Below the pieces are notes generated by a model that saw nothing but the letters and a program-made list of their open reading frames with translations, had not been told where the DNA came from and ran no database searches. A stretch of 26,229 nt of DNA from the IMG/VR virus record IMGVR_UViG_3300044970_001252, positions 1-26,229 of that record, one strand, 5' to 3'. A program made the position numbers and the translations under genes. The DNA comes from a virus. Every line of letters starts with the position of its first letter. The stretch's first letter is position 1. This document shows, in pieces, positions 1 through 7,476 of this stretch.

Positions 1-205
1 TTTGTGGCTACAGCGATCCTGCAATGCTGGCTTGGATGGTGTCATCGGCCCCAAGACCATTGCTGCCGCCAATGCCGCCGACTGGCAGGATCTGAAGATG
101 AAGTATCTGTCTCAGCGACTGCGGTTTATGACTGAACTCAAGAACTGGCCTAGTTTCTCCAGAGGCTGGACACGGCGCATCTGCGACCTGATGGAATCCA
201 AATGA
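1..205 (+). CDS. Endolysin, GH108-type, C-terminal part only (5' truncated by window)
   Basis: This is the last ~67 residues of a peptidoglycan-degrading enzyme; the start and catalytic domain lie left of the window. The visible part matches the C-terminal peptidoglycan-binding-3 region of the GH108 (zliS/secretion-activator-like) lysozyme family. It has a DGVIGPKTIAAAN segment typical of the binding repeat, followed by a conserved 'FSRGWTRRI' stretch. The family cuts the glycan backbone during phage release. The stop overlaps the start of the holin gene as ATGA, so the two form one lysis unit. The family is recognised from the C-terminus only; the catalytic Glu cannot be checked here. Confidence 0.75.
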   Translation, partial: LWLQRSCNAGLDGVIGPKTIAAANAADWQDLKMKYLSQRLRFMTELKNWPSFSRGWTRRICDLMESK

Positions 206-606
206 ATCCACTCCTGATCGGCACTGTGCTTGAGGTCGGCAAGACCATTCTGGATCGCTTTGTGCCTGATCCAGAGGCCAAGCGCCAGGCCGAGATGGAA
301 ATGATCCGCATGGCTGCTGATGGCGAGTTGAAACAAGTCATCGCGCAACTGGAGATCAATGCCAAGGAAGCCACTCATCCAAGCGTCTGGGTGGCTGGTT
401 GGCGTCCTGCGTTTGGATGGTGCGGCGCAGCAGGGTTCGTCTATGCGACGATGGTTCAGCCCCTGCTGGCCTGGGGCGCTGCGATCAAAGGATGGCCTGA
501 GCCTCCGTCCCTCAACCTCGATTTGTTGTGGGTTGTGATTACCGGGATGTTGGGGATTGGTGGCTTAAGAACAGTTGAGAAGATGAGGGGTGTTGCTTCG
601 CGCTGA
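202..606 (+). CDS. Holin, 3-TM family (GTA_holin_3TM-like)
   Basis: The 134-residue protein starts at the ATG inside the endolysin stop (ATGA, 202-205). It probably forms inner-membrane lesions that let the endolysin reach the wall. Residues ~1-60 are a charged helical segment (VPDPEAKRQAEMEM). There follow the family hallmark 'VAGWRPAFGWCGAAGF' (~66-81), a second hydrophobic stretch (~83-95) and a last one (~108-124) ending in 'GMLGIGGLRTVEKMRG'. This order matches the 'holin of 3TMs, for gene-transfer release' family. The last 68 bp overlap a convergent small ORF on the minus strand. The family call is confident; the exact number of membrane passes is less certain. Confidence 0.85.
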   Translation: MNPLLIGTVLEVGKTILDRFVPDPEAKRQAEMEMIRMAADGELKQVIAQLEINAKEATHPSVWVAGWRPAFGWCGAAGFVYATMVQPLLAWGAAIKGWPEPPSLNLDLLWVVITGMLGIGGLRTVEKMRGVASR

Positions 607-709
607 TACGCGCCAGCAGCCTCGCCTTCCTAAACGTCCTGCGGATGTCGGTCTTGTGTGAAGGGACGTACTTGAACCGGGGATCTAGGATCGAGAGAGT
701 CGGTTTCAT
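539..709 (-). CDS. Small conserved-looking phage protein downstream of the SNF2 helicase (56 aa)
   Basis: I cannot give this protein a function. It starts at an ATG (707-709) that overlaps the SNF2 helicase stop as ATGA, the coupling used throughout this operon, so translation is likely. The N-terminal ~30 residues (MKPTLSILDPRFKY, then VPSHKTDIRRTFRKAR) look like the short proteins often found after SNF2 genes in phages. They contain an aromatic-Val-Pro-Ser segment, Thr-Asp, then a basic helix. The final ~22 residues are Ser/Gln-rich and lie antisense to the holin 3' end (539-606), which suggests a read-through tail. The ORF occupies what would otherwise be an empty 99-bp gap between convergent genes. 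Confidence 0.55.
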   Translation of the reverse strand: MKPTLSILDPRFKYVPSHKTDIRRTFRKARLLARISAKQHPSSSQLFLSHQSPTSR

Positions 710-2115
710 TGTCTGCCTTTCTGTTGTCGATATTGTTTGACAGCGTTTCTCAGCGCCGTCTGGGTACTAGCCTTCTCATCGAGGGCTAGGGCTTGAGCCT
801 GATCAAGAGTGTCTTGCATCAGGATTCGGTGGCACATCACAGGTGCGCCCTGCCCTTGTCGTCTGACTCGGGCGTTAAACTGCTCATACAGATCCAGTGA
901 CCAGTTAAGCCCGTACCACACAAGGATGTGGCCGTTCTTCTGTAGTCCGTCGATCCCGTGACCCATAGACGCAGGGTGGCCGATCATCAGCGGACACTCA
1001 CCGCTCTGCCACCTACGCATCGCTTCGACCAGTGACCCTTCGCTCTTGCAGTCGGTCAGGTTGATCGGGTTCAGCTTCTTGAACCGCTCCATGATGCGCT
1101 GCGCATCAGACCGATAAGCGTAGGCGCACAGCACCGGGGAGCCTTGAGCCTCATCGAGAATCTCCTCCAGCGCATCGAGTTTCAACTCATGCACCGGCTC
1201 CCACAGCGGCAGGCCAGCAATCGGGTACATCGCGCCGTTGGAGAACTGGAGGCACTTGTTGGTCAGTGCTGCTTGATTGAACACCTCGATCTCTTTACCA
1301 CTGTCGAGCACCAGGAAGAACTCCTTTTCCAGTTGCTCGTATCTATCGCGCAGATCGTCAGGCATGTCGATCTCGACGTTGTTGATGATCAGATCCGGTA
1401 GCGGGTTGTAGTCCTCGGCGCTCATCTCTAGCGTGATGTCGCTGATCAACTGCTTGATGATCGTCTCGGTATCATCGAACGGCACTTCTTTGTATGGCCC
1501 GACCTTCTTGTAGAACCGGGTGCGGAACGCTGTCTTACTGGTGCCCAGGCGCTTGCCAGAGTCCACTACCAAGAACTGACCATGCAGATCCTTGTAGCCG
1601 TTGGAGGCGGGGGTGCCGGTCAACCCAGTTGTCCAGTCGAACTGATTTGCAATCTTCATGAACGAACGCACCCGATCCGTGGTGCTGTTCTTCATCTTGC
1701 TTACCTCGTCCCACACGATGCCGTTGAAGGGCAGCGGGCGGTTCTTGCTGACGAAGTAAGTCTGTAGCGTCTCGGCCAGCCAGCCCAGTACATCGTAGTT
1801 CATCAGGTACACATCGGCAGGGCGCAGCAGAGCACGGGTGCGCTGATCCTTGGTGCCCGCGACCATACTGAACCGCAGATGCTTGGTGTGCTGCCACTTG
1901 AGCGCCTCCTGACGCCAGACCAGTCGGATCACACGAATCGGGGCGACGATGATCACACCGCGCAGGAAGCCAGTGCCCAACAGGTGCGCGAGGCTGGTGA
2001 GCGTGATGACCGTTTTACCCAGACCCATGTCGAGCCAAAGCATCGACTGCGGGTGACTACACTGGTGGTTGACTGCCCGCTTCTGATAGTCGTGCAGTAA
2101 GTTTGGAGTCAGCAT
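706..2115 (-). CDS. SNF2-family DNA helicase/ATPase
   Basis: This 469-residue superfamily 2 ATPase probably moves on or remodels DNA in phage replication and recombination. Both RecA-like lobes are complete. Motif I is DMGLGKT (29-35), motif II WDEVSK (135-140) and motif III LTGTP (165-169). The C-terminal lobe holds GHPASMGHGIDGLQ (motif V) and QFNARVRRQGQ (motif VI, arginine finger). Length is normal for the stand-alone phage SNF2 proteins, which lack DNA-targeting domains. The ATG overlaps the end of the VRR-NUC gene by 7 bp, and a small ORF follows by ATGA overlap. SNF2 plus VRR-NUC is a standard phage pair, often placed with a polymerase, DUF2800 and DUF2815 as here. Confidence 0.93.
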   Translation of the reverse strand: MLTPNLLHDYQKRAVNHQCSHPQSMLWLDMGLGKTVITLTSLAHLLGTGFLRGVIIVAPIRVIRLVWRQEALKWQHTKHLRFSMVAGTKDQRTRALLRPADVYLMNYDVLGWLAETLQTYFVSKNRPLPFNGIVWDEVSKMKNSTTDRVRSFMKIANQFDWTTGLTGTPASNGYKDLHGQFLVVDSGKRLGTSKTAFRTRFYKKVGPYKEVPFDDTETIIKQLISDITLEMSAEDYNPLPDLIINNVEIDMPDDLRDRYEQLEKEFFLVLDSGKEIEVFNQAALTNKCLQFSNGAMYPIAGLPLWEPVHELKLDALEEILDEAQGSPVLCAYAYRSDAQRIMERFKKLNPINLTDCKSEGSLVEAMRRWQSGECPLMIGHPASMGHGIDGLQKNGHILVWYGLNWSLDLYEQFNARVRRQGQGAPVMCHRILMQDTLDQAQALALDEKASTQTALRNAVKQYRQQKGRQ

Positions 2116-2393
2116 CCCAGCACCATCGTATCCACCATCACGCGCCCATCCTCCACGTTGTCGATGACGAACACCATGACCTTGTGGCCGCGCAGCCTGT
2201 GATGCTCGCGCTCCTGGGAGTCAGTGGGCTTTTGTCCCGTGCGTTTAAACTCGCAGAAGAACATGCGCCCATTGGGTAGGATGAACAGACGATCGGGCAC
2301 AGCGGCTCGCGCTGGACTGGTGAACTTGTAGACCAGCAGTCCTTTGGACTTGGCGTAGTCGCAGACCTTGGCTTCAATCTGTTTTTCGAGCAC
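2109..2393 (-). CDS. VRR-NUC domain nuclease
   Basis: The 94-residue protein is a single PD-(D/E)XK nuclease domain of the VRR-NUC family, whose members are structure-selective or Holliday-junction nucleases. Visible residues are the VPDR motif with Asp34, the EFK motif with Glu48 and Lys50, and the downstream Gln60 of the 'DSQEREHHRLRGH' helix. The start is GTG at 2393 and is supported by a GGAG sequence about 8 bases upstream. It overlaps the 3' end of the DUF3310 gene by 20 bp and the SNF2 gene by 7 bp, so it sits in the middle of a coupled operon. It probably processes branched intermediates with the adjacent helicase; this is inferred from context. Confidence 0.92.
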   Translation of the reverse strand: MLEKQIEAKVCDYAKSKGLLVYKFTSPARAAVPDRLFILPNGRMFFCEFKRTGQKPTDSQEREHHRLRGHKVMVFVIDNVEDGRVMVDTMVLGC

Positions 2394-2598
2394 CGTTTGT
2401 CTCCAGTTCGATCAGTAAGTCGATGTAGTGTTTGGCTTTTTCCAAGTCAGCGATACCGTTCTTCTTGCGCCAACGACTGACGTACTTGATCACATTTCCC
2501 TCCATGTACCCGATGTTGTTGGCGTGAATGTATTCAACTGGTTGAATCGGTAGGTCTTTGTAGTGGTTGCCCAAAATCTGAATATTCAACGCTGACAT
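2374..2598 (-). CDS. DUF3310 family protein
   Basis: The 74-residue protein belongs to DUF3310, a small helical family common in phages and sometimes annotated as related to nucleotide kinases. The diagnostic core is HYKDLPIQPVEYIHANN (12-28), then GNVIKYVSRWRKKNGIADLEKAKHYI. I chose the ATG at 2598, not the longer reading frame back to 2664, because AAGAGGAG lies 8-12 bases upstream and the family begins just before HYKD. Its first 65 bp are overlapped by the HNH endonuclease ORF, which reads through this ribosome-binding site in another frame. The biochemical role is not established. Position implies a link to replication or nucleotide metabolism. Confidence 0.88.
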   Translation of the reverse strand: MSALNIQILGNHYKDLPIQPVEYIHANNIGYMEGNVIKYVSRWRKKNGIADLEKAKHYIDLLIELETNGARKTD

Positions 2599-3097
2599 GT
2601 TTCCAACTCCTCTTGTTGCGAATGTGCCAAATTGCTCCAACAGATACGTTGAACTTTCTAGCAAGTTCCGAATGGCTTGTTGATGTAGTCAATGCTTCAA
2701 TTACTTGGTTTTCCGTAAGTTTGCATGTATTCACCTTACGACCATGAACCCAAGTGTTGTGCAGCTTTGAGTCGTGGCTGTTTTCTGCGGGTGTTCCCCA
2801 TTTCAAATTTGAAGCATTGTCGTTATGGTTATTACCATCAAGGTGTCTTACAACCTGACCTTTTGTTGGCGCACCGTGCCACATTTCGGCAACAAGTCTG
2901 CACACTCTGAACGTTTTCGTTTTTCCGTTATTAAGACGTATCGTAACTTTGGCATACCCGTCTTTATCTCTATTAGGTGTAAGAAGTCGTCGGTCTGTTG
3001 GTATTGGTGCGTAATTTCTATATGGTTTCCATGACGCAACTTGTCCATCTGATGAAACTTCGTAACTATCCGCAAAAGGTAATCTTTTCCAATTCAT
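2534..3097 (-). CDS. HNH homing endonuclease (NUMOD4 + HNH_3)
   Basis: The 187-residue protein is a free-standing homing endonuclease, which would spread itself by cutting genomes that lack it. Residues 1-25 (WKRLPFADSYEVSSDGQVAS) are a NUMOD4 module. Residues ~60-115 are an HNH_3 nuclease with VVRHLDGNNHNDNASNLKWG and a downstream ENSHD. Residues ~125-170 form an HTH-like DNA-binding segment ending in RNKRSWKHV. It starts at an ATGA overlap with the polymerase stop and runs 65 bp into DUF3310. The DNA is visibly more AT-rich than both neighbours, a sign of recent arrival. The last ~20 residues after WKHV have no family likeness and derive from the DUF3310 leader in another frame. Confidence 0.93.
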   Translation of the reverse strand: MNWKRLPFADSYEVSSDGQVASWKPYRNYAPIPTDRRLLTPNRDKDGYAKVTIRLNNGKTKTFRVCRLVAEMWHGAPTKGQVVRHLDGNNHNDNASNLKWGTPAENSHDSKLHNTWVHGRKVNTCKLTENQVIEALTTSTSHSELARKFNVSVGAIWHIRNKRSWKHVSVEYSDFGQPLQRPTDSTS

Positions 3098-4926
3098 GCC
3101 AGTCTCAATGTCAGTTTCTCAATCTCTCGAACATAGAAGTCAAACTCCACAGGCAGCACGGCGTCCTTGATGTTGTTGCACACCTGGACACCCCAGCCGC
3201 TCTGAACTCCGATGCCTCGCCACTCGGTTTTACCCTTGAGTGGAGGCATCCACTTCCTAAGCGGCTTGCCACCCTTGGCGACGTAGTAGCGCGAGGTGTT
3301 CTGCACACGCTCCTCGCCCCACTGCAAGTAACTCGAACGAGGTACCTTGGCCCGCAGCATGAAATCCATGCGATCCGGCCACCGTTCCACCGTCTCGCGG
3401 ATCGGCACACCTTCGAGTAGCACCTTCTCGGCCACCTTTGGGATCACCAGCGCCGAGGCGTCCTGATGCCACAGCGCACCCCACTCATAAGCACCCTTGC
3501 GCTTGACTGCGCCGCTGGTGTACTGGGCCAGATAGTTATTCACATCCCGAATCATCATGACCCGGTAGACCGCTTCCTCAAGAGTCAGCCCGGTGCGCTG
3601 CTCCCAGTCAGCGCGAACCATGTCCAGGCTCATTTTTTGAGCCTTGGGTACGCGCACCGTGATGCCGTCAGTGTTGATCTGCACGATCGACAGACCAGGG
3701 ATCTTCATCAGGTTCTCGGCCAGCAGGCACAACAGCAGTTGCCCGTTGAGCGTGATGCTCATGGTGAACAGCGGGTCGTAGAACACACTGAACTGGTTGT
3801 TGCTGTCCCCGTATACGCCGTTCAGGGCCAGCTTGAGCATGGCGCTCTCGCTGGACTTCTTTGGGTACTTCTTACGCTGCTCAAACAGGGACTTGTAGAT
3901 CGCGCAGAACTCTTTACCAAGGTGCGCCGGGTAGAACCCGTTTGTGATCGCCAGGTTCGGGTAGTACGAGGTCACATCCAGATCAACAACGATGTGCTCA
4001 TCGTCTGACTCGATGACGGCGTTCTCCACTGAACCGTGGATGCCGCCGAGTCCAAAGACAAACGTGAACCCGTCGATCGTGGCGGTGAGGTCGGTAAAGA
4101 CACCCTTTGTCTCGCTGATCGTCTGCTCTTTGAGCCACGCCAGCACCCGGTTGAACTCGGGCTGCTCAAACGTAATCCAGGGCAGGATGGCCTCGCGCAG
4201 CGCGATTACTGGGCGCTTGGTCTGCCGGGGTGTGCGGCCATCAGCGCCGAAGTCGTAGCAGGCAATCCCAGCCTTCTCCAACTCCAGCGTGAAGAACTCC
4301 TTGCCGATCTTGGTATCGTTGAAGTTGATCCAGTCGCGGCCTGGGTACTTGACGCACAGATCCTCGCGGAACCGGATCATGTCTGCTGTGTGGTCATAGA
4401 ACCGCTTGGTCATCACGACATCGTGCGCGTTGTACTGCTTGAGCACCTCGACCTGCTCGCGAGTCAGCACAGTACCCACAGGGAACGGCAGATCCTCGAT
4501 GCTGTCGGCTCGCATGTTGAACTCCAGCGCTTTGAGACTGGTGCTGCGAGCCTTGTTGTCGAAGTGATGGATCTTGAACAGATCGACCTGATCGACATAG
4601 CGATCAGTCGGGTTAACCTGATGCGCCCACCGATCCCCGTCTTGCGCGTCGATGATCGCCTGCGCCTTGGCGTACAGGGTCTTGGCGTCCGACTGACCCA
4701 TCTTCATAAGTTGGTGCAGGATCGGATAGTCGAACCCAATCGAGTTGAACCCGACCATCCGAGCCTTGTTGTCAGCGAGCCAGCGCATGAACTCCACGAT
4801 GCTCCGCGAGTCGTTGCGCCAGTCGCTCACCTCGAAGCACCACCGAAGCGGTGCCTGAGCGTGTTCGACCGTGAGCGTGAACACATTCGGATATGTCTCG
4901 CAGTCGAACACGAAGTCACGCATCAC
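3094..4926 (-). CDS. DNA polymerase, family B, with 3'-5' exonuclease
   Basis: This 610-residue replicative polymerase has a proofreading exonuclease. The exonuclease motifs are DCE (8-10), NSIGFD (61-66) and YNAHD (165-169, the DEDDy type). The palm carries family B motif A, DVTSYYP (317-323), motif B, K365-xxx-N369-xx-YG, and motif C, INTDG (417-421), where Asn replaces the usual first Asp of DTD but the catalytic Asp420 remains. A VKRKGAY segment (~474-480) resembles the KKRY motif. It begins with GTG then ATG; GTG gives a 4-bp and ATG (4923) a 1-bp overlap with the DUF2815 stop, so the start is uncertain by one codon. At 610 aa it is compact for family B. Confidence 0.9.
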   Translation of the reverse strand: MMRDFVFDCETYPNVFTLTVEHAQAPLRWCFEVSDWRNDSRSIVEFMRWLADNKARMVGFNSIGFDYPILHQLMKMGQSDAKTLYAKAQAIIDAQDGDRWAHQVNPTDRYVDQVDLFKIHHFDNKARSTSLKALEFNMRADSIEDLPFPVGTVLTREQVEVLKQYNAHDVVMTKRFYDHTADMIRFREDLCVKYPGRDWINFNDTKIGKEFFTLELEKAGIACYDFGADGRTPRQTKRPVIALREAILPWITFEQPEFNRVLAWLKEQTISETKGVFTDLTATIDGFTFVFGLGGIHGSVENAVIESDDEHIVVDLDVTSYYPNLAITNGFYPAHLGKEFCAIYKSLFEQRKKYPKKSSESAMLKLALNGVYGDSNNQFSVFYDPLFTMSITLNGQLLLCLLAENLMKIPGLSIVQINTDGITVRVPKAQKMSLDMVRADWEQRTGLTLEEAVYRVMMIRDVNNYLAQYTSGAVKRKGAYEWGALWHQDASALVIPKVAEKVLLEGVPIRETVERWPDRMDFMLRAKVPRSSYLQWGEERVQNTSRYYVAKGGKPLRKWMPPLKGKTEWRGIGVQSGWGVQVCNNIKDAVLPVEFDFYVREIEKLTLRLA

Positions 4927-5585
4927 TGACCCATCATGAAGGGCGGCAAGCCCATCGGTGCAGCCTGTGCAGCAGGTTGAGCAGTGAACCCAGCGGGAGC
5001 GGCCTGCACCGCACCAAACATGGCAGACGCATCAACTGCTCCTTCACCAAACGGCTTGTCGTCACCAGCGAACTGGATGGCGACCAGATCAGCCCGGATA
5101 CCGCGACCGTGCTTGTTCTCCTGCAACCACGGCTTCACGGCCACATTGACCCGGCACCCGCCGTACATGGCACGGGTAAGCGCCTGGTACTGCATCGTGT
5201 TGGTCGGATCGATCGGTGAACCGTCAGCTTGGATGATCTGCGGCGGGCTGTCACGGCCAGCAGTGACGTACAGATTGCCAGCGTACCCATCGTAGGGCTG
5301 GAAGGTCTTGCTGTTGACCTTCTGGTTACCGTCACCAAAGCAGCGCAGCTTGCGATCCCCGTTGATCATCTGCATGACCTGGGTAGCGTGCTCTTTCCAC
5401 TTCGCAAGGGCCATCTCATTAACCTTGGTCATGAAGGCTTTGAAGCCAGCATGGTCGGCGGGCATGATGAAGTCGGCGCTGTAGGAGACACGCTCCTTAC
5501 CCGTCTCAGGGCTGACCTTGCGCTGGGGTTCAGCGAGGTGGGGGAATGACAGGCGAACGTTCGAGAGAAATACGATGTCAGACAT
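4923..5585 (-). CDS. DUF2815 / Enc34-type single-stranded DNA-binding protein
   Basis: The 220-residue protein matches DUF2815, the phage ssDNA-binding family related to Enc34 SSB. It would coat single strands made during replication and strand exchange. Recognisable segments are the opening VRLSFPHLAEPQ, a YSADFIMP strand, GNLYVTAGRDSPP in the middle, and MYGGCRVNVAVKPWLQENKHGRGIRADLVAIQF near residue 170. The last ~45 residues are an Ala/Pro/Gln/Met-rich flexible tail, as in many SSBs where the tail recruits partners. An AAAGG sequence 9 bases before the ATG supports the start. It sits 12 bp after the DUF2800 nuclease and overlaps the polymerase, consistent with a shared replication or recombination role. 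Confidence 0.92.
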   Translation of the reverse strand: MSDIVFLSNVRLSFPHLAEPQRKVSPETGKERVSYSADFIMPADHAGFKAFMTKVNEMALAKWKEHATQVMQMINGDRKLRCFGDGNQKVNSKTFQPYDGYAGNLYVTAGRDSPPQIIQADGSPIDPTNTMQYQALTRAMYGGCRVNVAVKPWLQENKHGRGIRADLVAIQFAGDDKPFGEGAVDASAMFGAVQAAPAGFTAQPAAQAAPMGLPPFMMGQ

Positions 5586-5597
5586 TACGATTACCTT

Positions 5598-6893
5598 TCA
5601 AGAGAGCCACGAGGGCAGGGGTTCGGCAGCGGGTGCTGCCTCAACAGCGCCAAACAGCGGCGCAGCGTTCAGTTCGACAGCCGGACGGTTGTCGGATTCA
5701 AGGGCTACAGTGAGAGTCCCGGCGAGCTTGGTGATGTACTCAGTCTCCATGCGCTTCAATTGACGCTCTGACAGACTGACCTTCTCGCCTTTCTTCTCCC
5801 AGGTCAGCTTCTCGGCCTTGGCTGGAGAGACGAGCTTCGTCTCATAGATCGCGGTCTTGGGGATGCCCATCGCCACCAGCTTCTCGGCCATCTCAGCCTC
5901 GGGCAGCGCCCACACCCGAGAACCTCGACCATTGACCAGCTTCAACCCAGCGACGGGTTGACCGGCCTTCAGGCGGCGCAGTGCCTCCTTCTCCACACCT
6001 TCGAGGAGTTGGCGGACAAGGGGTGCTGCCTCCATGATCTGAGTGATCTGCTGATCGCTCATCGTTGTGGGATCTTTGTCAGCAGACTGCTGCGCGAGAT
6101 CCATCGCTTGCGGCTTAAACATTACGCTTACCTCTGACAGTGCCTTTTCAGCGAGGGCAGGGCACGCCCCTTTCGCGGCACAGTATTGACACTGCTTTTC
6201 GCCGGGCAAAAGGGGAGCCTGCGGATCGTCGGTTGCTCTGGCCTCACGGTTCAGAACTTCGATGCGATCTAACAGGTACTTTACACTAACCTCCCAAGTC
6301 GCAACGGGTGACATACCCTTGAGCGCAAGTTTCGGCTGCACGATCGTCATGCGAACCGTGTGCCAGGGATACTGCTCGGGAACGTTGTAGCCGAGCTTGC
6401 ACCCAGCCAGCACACCGATGGCGTACTGCTCCAGTTGCAGGTTGCCCTCAGCCTCAACGACACCCATGCCGTCTTTGTAGTCGATCAACTCCAGGATGCC
6501 GCTGCCGATGATCTGAACGTCCACGGTGCCCGACAGATCATCGCGCCCGGTGAACCATTGAGGATCAACCCGCGTCTCGGAGATCACCTCGCACAGACCA
6601 TTGAACTCAGCGACCCTTGAAGTGATGTAGTCCACAGCGACCTTCACCCGTGCGGCACGCTCACGATCGACACTGAACTCCCCTTCATGATCCTTGAGGA
6701 CGTAGCCCTCGCGGTCGTGCGGGTTCGCCAGACCGTTCTTGATCGACCACTCCAGCAGCGTGTGACTATGGGTGCCGTCGATGGCAGCCGGGCCAGAGGC
6801 AGGCTCGGGATACTTCGCCTCCTCGCGGACACTACCAGGACAGGGTGCCCATCGGTGCCGCTTCGAGGGTGACAGAGCGGCGTGGGCGCTCAT
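5598..6893 (-). CDS. DUF2800 exonuclease (Cas4/AddB-like PD-(D/E)XK, probable Fe-S cluster)
   Basis: The 431-residue protein belongs to DUF2800, a RecB/Cas4-like nuclease family found next to phage SSBs. It would resect DNA ends for recombination. The catalytic region shows HSHTLLEW (~42-49), SGTVDVQ with Asp125, LELIDYKDG with Asp138 and Lys140, and NLQLEQYA (151-158). Cys18 near the N-terminus and C235-xx-C238-x5-C244 have the spacing of the 4Fe-4S cluster in Cas4/AddB, so a cluster is likely (inference). The last ~25 residues (AAPLFGAVEAAPAAEPLPSW) resemble the SSB tail. The start overlaps the upstream gene's stop as ATGA. Confidence 0.9.
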   Translation of the reverse strand: MSAHAALSPSKRHRWAPCPGSVREEAKYPEPASGPAAIDGTHSHTLLEWSIKNGLANPHDREGYVLKDHEGEFSVDRERAARVKVAVDYITSRVAEFNGLCEVISETRVDPQWFTGRDDLSGTVDVQIIGSGILELIDYKDGMGVVEAEGNLQLEQYAIGVLAGCKLGYNVPEQYPWHTVRMTIVQPKLALKGMSPVATWEVSVKYLLDRIEVLNREARATDDPQAPLLPGEKQCQYCAAKGACPALAEKALSEVSVMFKPQAMDLAQQSADKDPTTMSDQQITQIMEAAPLVRQLLEGVEKEALRRLKAGQPVAGLKLVNGRGSRVWALPEAEMAEKLVAMGIPKTAIYETKLVSPAKAEKLTWEKKGEKVSLSERQLKRMETEYITKLAGTLTVALESDNRPAVELNAAPLFGAVEAAPAAEPLPSWLS

Positions 6894-7267
6894 GCCTTGA
6901 GCGCCTCGATGCCAGCGTACAGGGCAGCGTAGTGCTCGGGCTTGACATCATTGATGTTCTGGTAGCCCAGACCCACCAGGACGCCCTGCATCTGCGCACC
7001 CTTCTGCGGCCCGAGAACCTTGTAGGACGACATGACGTAATCAATCAGCCCCTTGCCGTCAGTAAACGGAGCACCAGCGGCAGGAGCAGCAGCGGGTGCC
7101 TCGAACTTGGGAGGCGGGGGCATAACAGGAGCCGGTTCAACGGCGGGAGGTGCGACGGGGGCAGGGGCAACCACGGGTGCGGGAGCAACCACCGGGGCAG
7201 CATCGAGTTTGGCAGTCAGTGCGACAACTGCGGCGGTGAGGGCTTCGATCTTTGCTTCGAGGGACAT
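6890..7267 (-). CDS. Unknown protein with coiled-coil start, Ala/Pro linker and helical C-terminal domain
   Basis: I do not recognise a named family for this 125-residue protein. Residues 1-23 form a short amphipathic helix (EAKIEALTAAVVALTAKL) suited to oligomerisation. Residues ~24-65 are an Ala/Pro/Val repeat linker with APVVAPAPVVAPAPVAPP. Residues ~68-125 are a compact helical domain containing VLGPQKGAQMQGVLVGLGYQ and KPEHYAALYAGIEAL. Similar C-terminal domains occur at the ends of phage recombination proteins, which suggests a helper for the nuclease and SSB (inference). It starts 1 bp after the RHH gene and ends in an ATGA overlap with the DUF2800 nuclease, firmly inside the operon. 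Confidence 0.8.
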   Translation of the reverse strand: MSLEAKIEALTAAVVALTAKLDAAPVVAPAPVVAPAPVAPPAVEPAPVMPPPPKFEAPAAAPAAGAPFTDGKGLIDYVMSSYKVLGPQKGAQMQGVLVGLGYQNINDVKPEHYAALYAGIEALKA

Positions 7268-7268
7268 C

Positions 7269-7457
7269 TCAAGACTCCAAGGGTTTACGTTTTACACGGG
7301 GGCGGAAGTCGATTCGATCTTCGATGAACGCATCGACAAGCACACGAAGCACCTCAGACGGCCACATCTCCATCGACGCCGCCCGGTTGTTGAACGCCTC
7401 CCTTGTTTTAGGGGTGACTCTGACAGCGAGCAGTGCGGTTTTGGTAGGTGGTTTCAT
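7269..7457 (-). CDS. Ribbon-helix-helix DNA-binding protein (probable regulator)
   Basis: The 62-residue protein has the shape of a ribbon-helix-helix repressor. A short strand TALLAVRVTP (6-15) is followed by helix TREAFNNRAASM, a turn and helix WPSEVLRVLVDAFIEDRI, with the typical P/S-E-V-L-R pattern. The ATG at 7457 is preferred over the longer frame to 7511 because the longer one would start upstream of the promoter's -10 element and cross the whole divergent promoter region. It is the first gene of the leftward replication operon and faces the rightward operon starting at 7530. It may bind the promoter region 7477-7511 and control both; this is inferred from position and fold. Confidence 0.78.
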   Translation of the reverse strand: MKPPTKTALLAVRVTPKTREAFNNRAASMEMWPSEVLRVLVDAFIEDRIDFRPRVKRKPLES

Positions 7458-7476
7458 GATCTTTCGGTGAGTCGAG

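Noticed and set aside
4036-4929. 297-codon open frame antisense to the polymerase
   Set aside because: Shadow of a GC-rich gene; the opposite strand carries intact exonuclease and palm motifs.
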